Shown in pieces: positions 7,076-8,082 of a stretch of DNA of 8,082 bases (position 1 is its first letter; each line of letters starts with the position of its first letter). The notes beneath the pieces were generated by a model. That model worked only from the letters and a program-made list of their open reading frames with translations. It was not told the DNA's origin and did no database searches. A program made the position numbers and the translations under genes. The DNA comes from Olsenella_L kribbiana (GTDB lineage: Bacteria; Actinomycetota; Coriobacteriia; Coriobacteriales; Atopobiaceae), in contig NZ_JAZGJP010000033.1 in NCBI RefSeq assembly GCF_036408795.1, positions 1-8,082 on the forward strand, given 5' to 3'.

Positions 7076-7112
7076 GTGTGCAGAATTGCGCACTGTGCGT
7101 AGTATTGCACAC
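7076..7112. promoter_or_regulatory. tandem imperfect palindromes, probable TetR operators
   Basis: Two 18-base imperfect palindromes lie side by side: GTGTGCAGAATTGCGCAC at 7076-7093 and GTGCGTAGTATTGCACAC at 7095-7112. They match each other as direct repeats 19 bases apart, with shared pattern GTGYGYAGWATTGCRCAC. They lie 37-73 bases before the TetR start codon, where a promoter would be. Paired palindromes in a TetR gene's own leader are typical autoregulatory operators; that assignment is inference. I do not find a convincing -35/-10 pair nearby. Confidence 0.7.
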
Positions 7113-7170
7113 CGTGAGCAAGAAATTCAGCCATTTGCGGACTGCACAGAAGCGGCACAGAGATGAAGCC
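7113..7170 (-). other. intergenic gap between the RpiR-type and TetR genes
   Basis: This 58-base stretch, with the palindromes and leader next to it, makes a 131-base gap between the two regulator genes on the same strand. No terminator hairpin is visible after the RpiR stop, so transcripts could run on into the TetR gene. It must also hold part of any separate TetR promoter, but I see no clear elements. Confidence 0.4.
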
Positions 7171-7965
7171 TCAGCGTCCCGCAGCCTGCTGAGAGCAATC
7201 GTCGATGAGGCCTGGCTTGCGCGTGAGCGGCAAGGTCTTCTCGAGGTAGGAGATGCTTCTGGGCCAGGATGTCGCACAGACCGAGCCGAAGAGCGTGTCG
7301 AGCACATACTGCACAGCAAGATGCGACGCGAACTGCGTGATGCGCCGCTGGTAGCGCTCTGCATCGCTCACGAAGAGATAGCCGTCAAGGCCGGGATTGA
7401 GACGCGCTGCAGCAGGCGTCCCCACAAGAAAGGTCGGGACACCCCGCTCTGAGAGCACGGGAAGCGCACGTTCGAGTGCCATGGAGACGCCTGAGTAGGA
7501 GATGCCTATCGCGACACAGTCCTTCCCCATCAGGAGGGCGCAGCGGATCTGCCGCTCGGTATCTGCCTCGCAGCGTGCATCGATTCCGACCGAGAGCAGG
7601 CGGTCTGCGAACATGCTTGCCGGATAGCGGTTGTGCGATTCCGTGAAGAGCGCGACCTGGCGGGCCATGCAGATGAGGGATGCAGCGTGCTCGACCGTAT
7701 CCATATCGAGCATGGACTGGGTCTGGGCAAGCGTCTGCTCGAAGACGGAGCGTATGCTTGCAGCCACCTCCCCTGCCGTCCATCCTTCGCCGAACGGAAA
7801 GTTGATGTCGGCTGTGCCAGCAGCCTGGGCACGCTCCAGGGAGCGCGCCATCTCGATCTTGAGCTCCTTCATGCCTTCGAGGCCGAGCTTGCGGCAGAGG
7901 CGGTGGATCGTCGCGATCGAGCAGTGGGCAGCCTGTGCGAGCTCCTTGATCGAATAGTCCGAAAT
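7171..7965 (-). CDS. MurR/RpiR-family regulator (HTH + SIS domain), N-terminus short and start unclear
   Basis: The coding frame gives an RpiR-type regulator: a helix-turn-helix, SIKELAQAAHCSIATIHRLCRKLG, followed by GMKELKIEMA, then a linker and a SIS sugar-phosphate-binding domain (about residues 90-220 in this model) with the ISYSG phosphate-binding segment at 155-159. Such proteins sense a phosphosugar and control sugar uptake or breakdown genes. The frame is open from a TAA at 7987-7989 but has no ATG, GTG or TTG until an ATG at 7872, which would delete the whole recognition helix. The start given is an ATT at 7965, 9 bases after GGAGG (7975-7979), giving 264 residues. Alternatively, translation begins at the ATG at 7984, which has a good AGGGAG 7 bases upstream, and a one-base change near 7975 restores the frame (MPEYSAISDYS...). 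Either way the roughly 30 residues that usually precede the HTH in this family are absent. Sure of the family; unsure of the start and whether the gene is intact. Confidence 0.75.
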   Translation of the reverse strand: MSDYSIKELAQAAHCSIATIHRLCRKLGLEGMKELKIEMARSLERAQAAGTADINFPFGEGWTAGEVAASIRSVFEQTLAQTQSMLDMDTVEHAASLICMARQVALFTESHNRYPASMFADRLLSVGIDARCEADTERQIRCALLMGKDCVAIGISYSGVSMALERALPVLSERGVPTFLVGTPAAARLNPGLDGYLFVSDAERYQRRITQFASHLAVQYVLDTLFGSVCATSWPRSISYLEKTLPLTRKPGLIDDCSQQAAGR

Positions 7966-7986
7966 GGCTGAGTACCTCCGGCATAG

Positions 7987-8082
7987 TTAGGCTCCCTGAA
8001 CTGCAAACGGCTTAGGCAAGCTCGCAGGAAGCTTCGGCTGGACCGTGGCCGTGGCTGCGATGCCGGAGAGCGGGACATGCAT
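7987..8082 (-). CDS. 3' end of an unidentified gene (partial)
   Basis: A minus-strand frame enters from the window edge and ends with TAA at 7987-7989, encoding the last 31 residues (…LSGIAATATVQPKLPASLPKPFAVQGA). Its third codon positions are mostly G or C, as in the other genes here, which supports real coding. No domain can be recognised. The stop lies only two bases before the candidate ATG (7984) of the RpiR-type gene and in the same frame as the HTH coding, so the two genes are probably co-transcribed. Confidence 0.5.
   Translation of the reverse strand: MHVPLSGIAATATVQPKLPASLPKPFAVQGA

Noticed and set aside
6314..7093. ATG at 7093 as the TetR start (259 residues)
   Set aside because: It has no ribosome site, and it would place one of the palindromes and the strong AAAGGAGG inside the coding region.
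6449..7102. Plus-strand open frame of 217 codons over the TetR gene
   Set aside because: Register-aligned shadow of the TetR gene with no recognisable protein.
7385..7984. Minus-strand 199-codon frame starting at the ATG with a good ribosome site
   Set aside because: Beyond the first few codons the product is rich in Pro, Arg, Ala and His and has no domain, whereas the neighbouring frame encodes HTH and SIS motifs. The ATG itself may still be the true start of the RpiR gene after a one-base correction.

Overview
The window looks like ordinary chromosome from a GC-rich (roughly 60% by eye) anaerobe with strong G/C preference at third codon positions. The giant 2-hydroxyacyl-CoA dehydratase activase-like protein next to a TetR regulator and glycerol dehydrogenase would fit the Coriobacteriia (Olsenella/Atopobium/Collinsella type Actinobacteria). 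This taxonomic call is an inference from gene content and base composition; no rRNA or other marker is present. I see no tRNA, rRNA, CRISPR array, transposase or phage gene.

Layout. (1) 1-247: leader of a plus-strand gene, possibly holding the last 20 codons of an upstream gene. (2) 248-1348, plus: glycerol dehydrogenase, complete, with an intact zinc site. (3) 1349-1532: a 184-base convergent intergenic region with a strong terminator on each side and, between them, three direct copies of a 10-mer spaced 21-22 bases apart. (4) 1533-6317, minus: one 1594-residue protein that joins two complete activase (ASKHA ATPase) domains, a cysteine-rich linker, a DUF2229/COG3580-like region and a COG3581-like region. 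(5) 6314-7039, minus: a TetR-family regulator whose TGA stop overlaps the ATG of the giant gene (ATGA). (6) 7040-7170: leader of the TetR gene with two tandem imperfect palindromes that are good operator candidates. (7) 7171 to about 7965, minus: an RpiR-type regulator (HTH plus SIS sugar-phosphate domain) with no conventional in-frame start codon. (8) 7987-8082, minus: the last 31 codons of an unidentified gene.

How it fits together. The TetR gene and the giant gene form a translationally coupled pair ending at the 1481-1510 terminator, probably controlled by the TetR protein through the tandem palindromes. The giant protein appears to carry in one chain an ATP-driven electron injector (two activase domains that together supply four potential cluster cysteines) and its own reductase-like partner with many conserved-looking cysteines. 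No separate dehydratase subunits are encoded in the window. Its substrate is unknown. Glycerol dehydrogenase is convergent with this operon and separated by terminators, so no functional link is shown. The RpiR gene lies upstream on the same strand and may belong with the truncated gene at the window edge.
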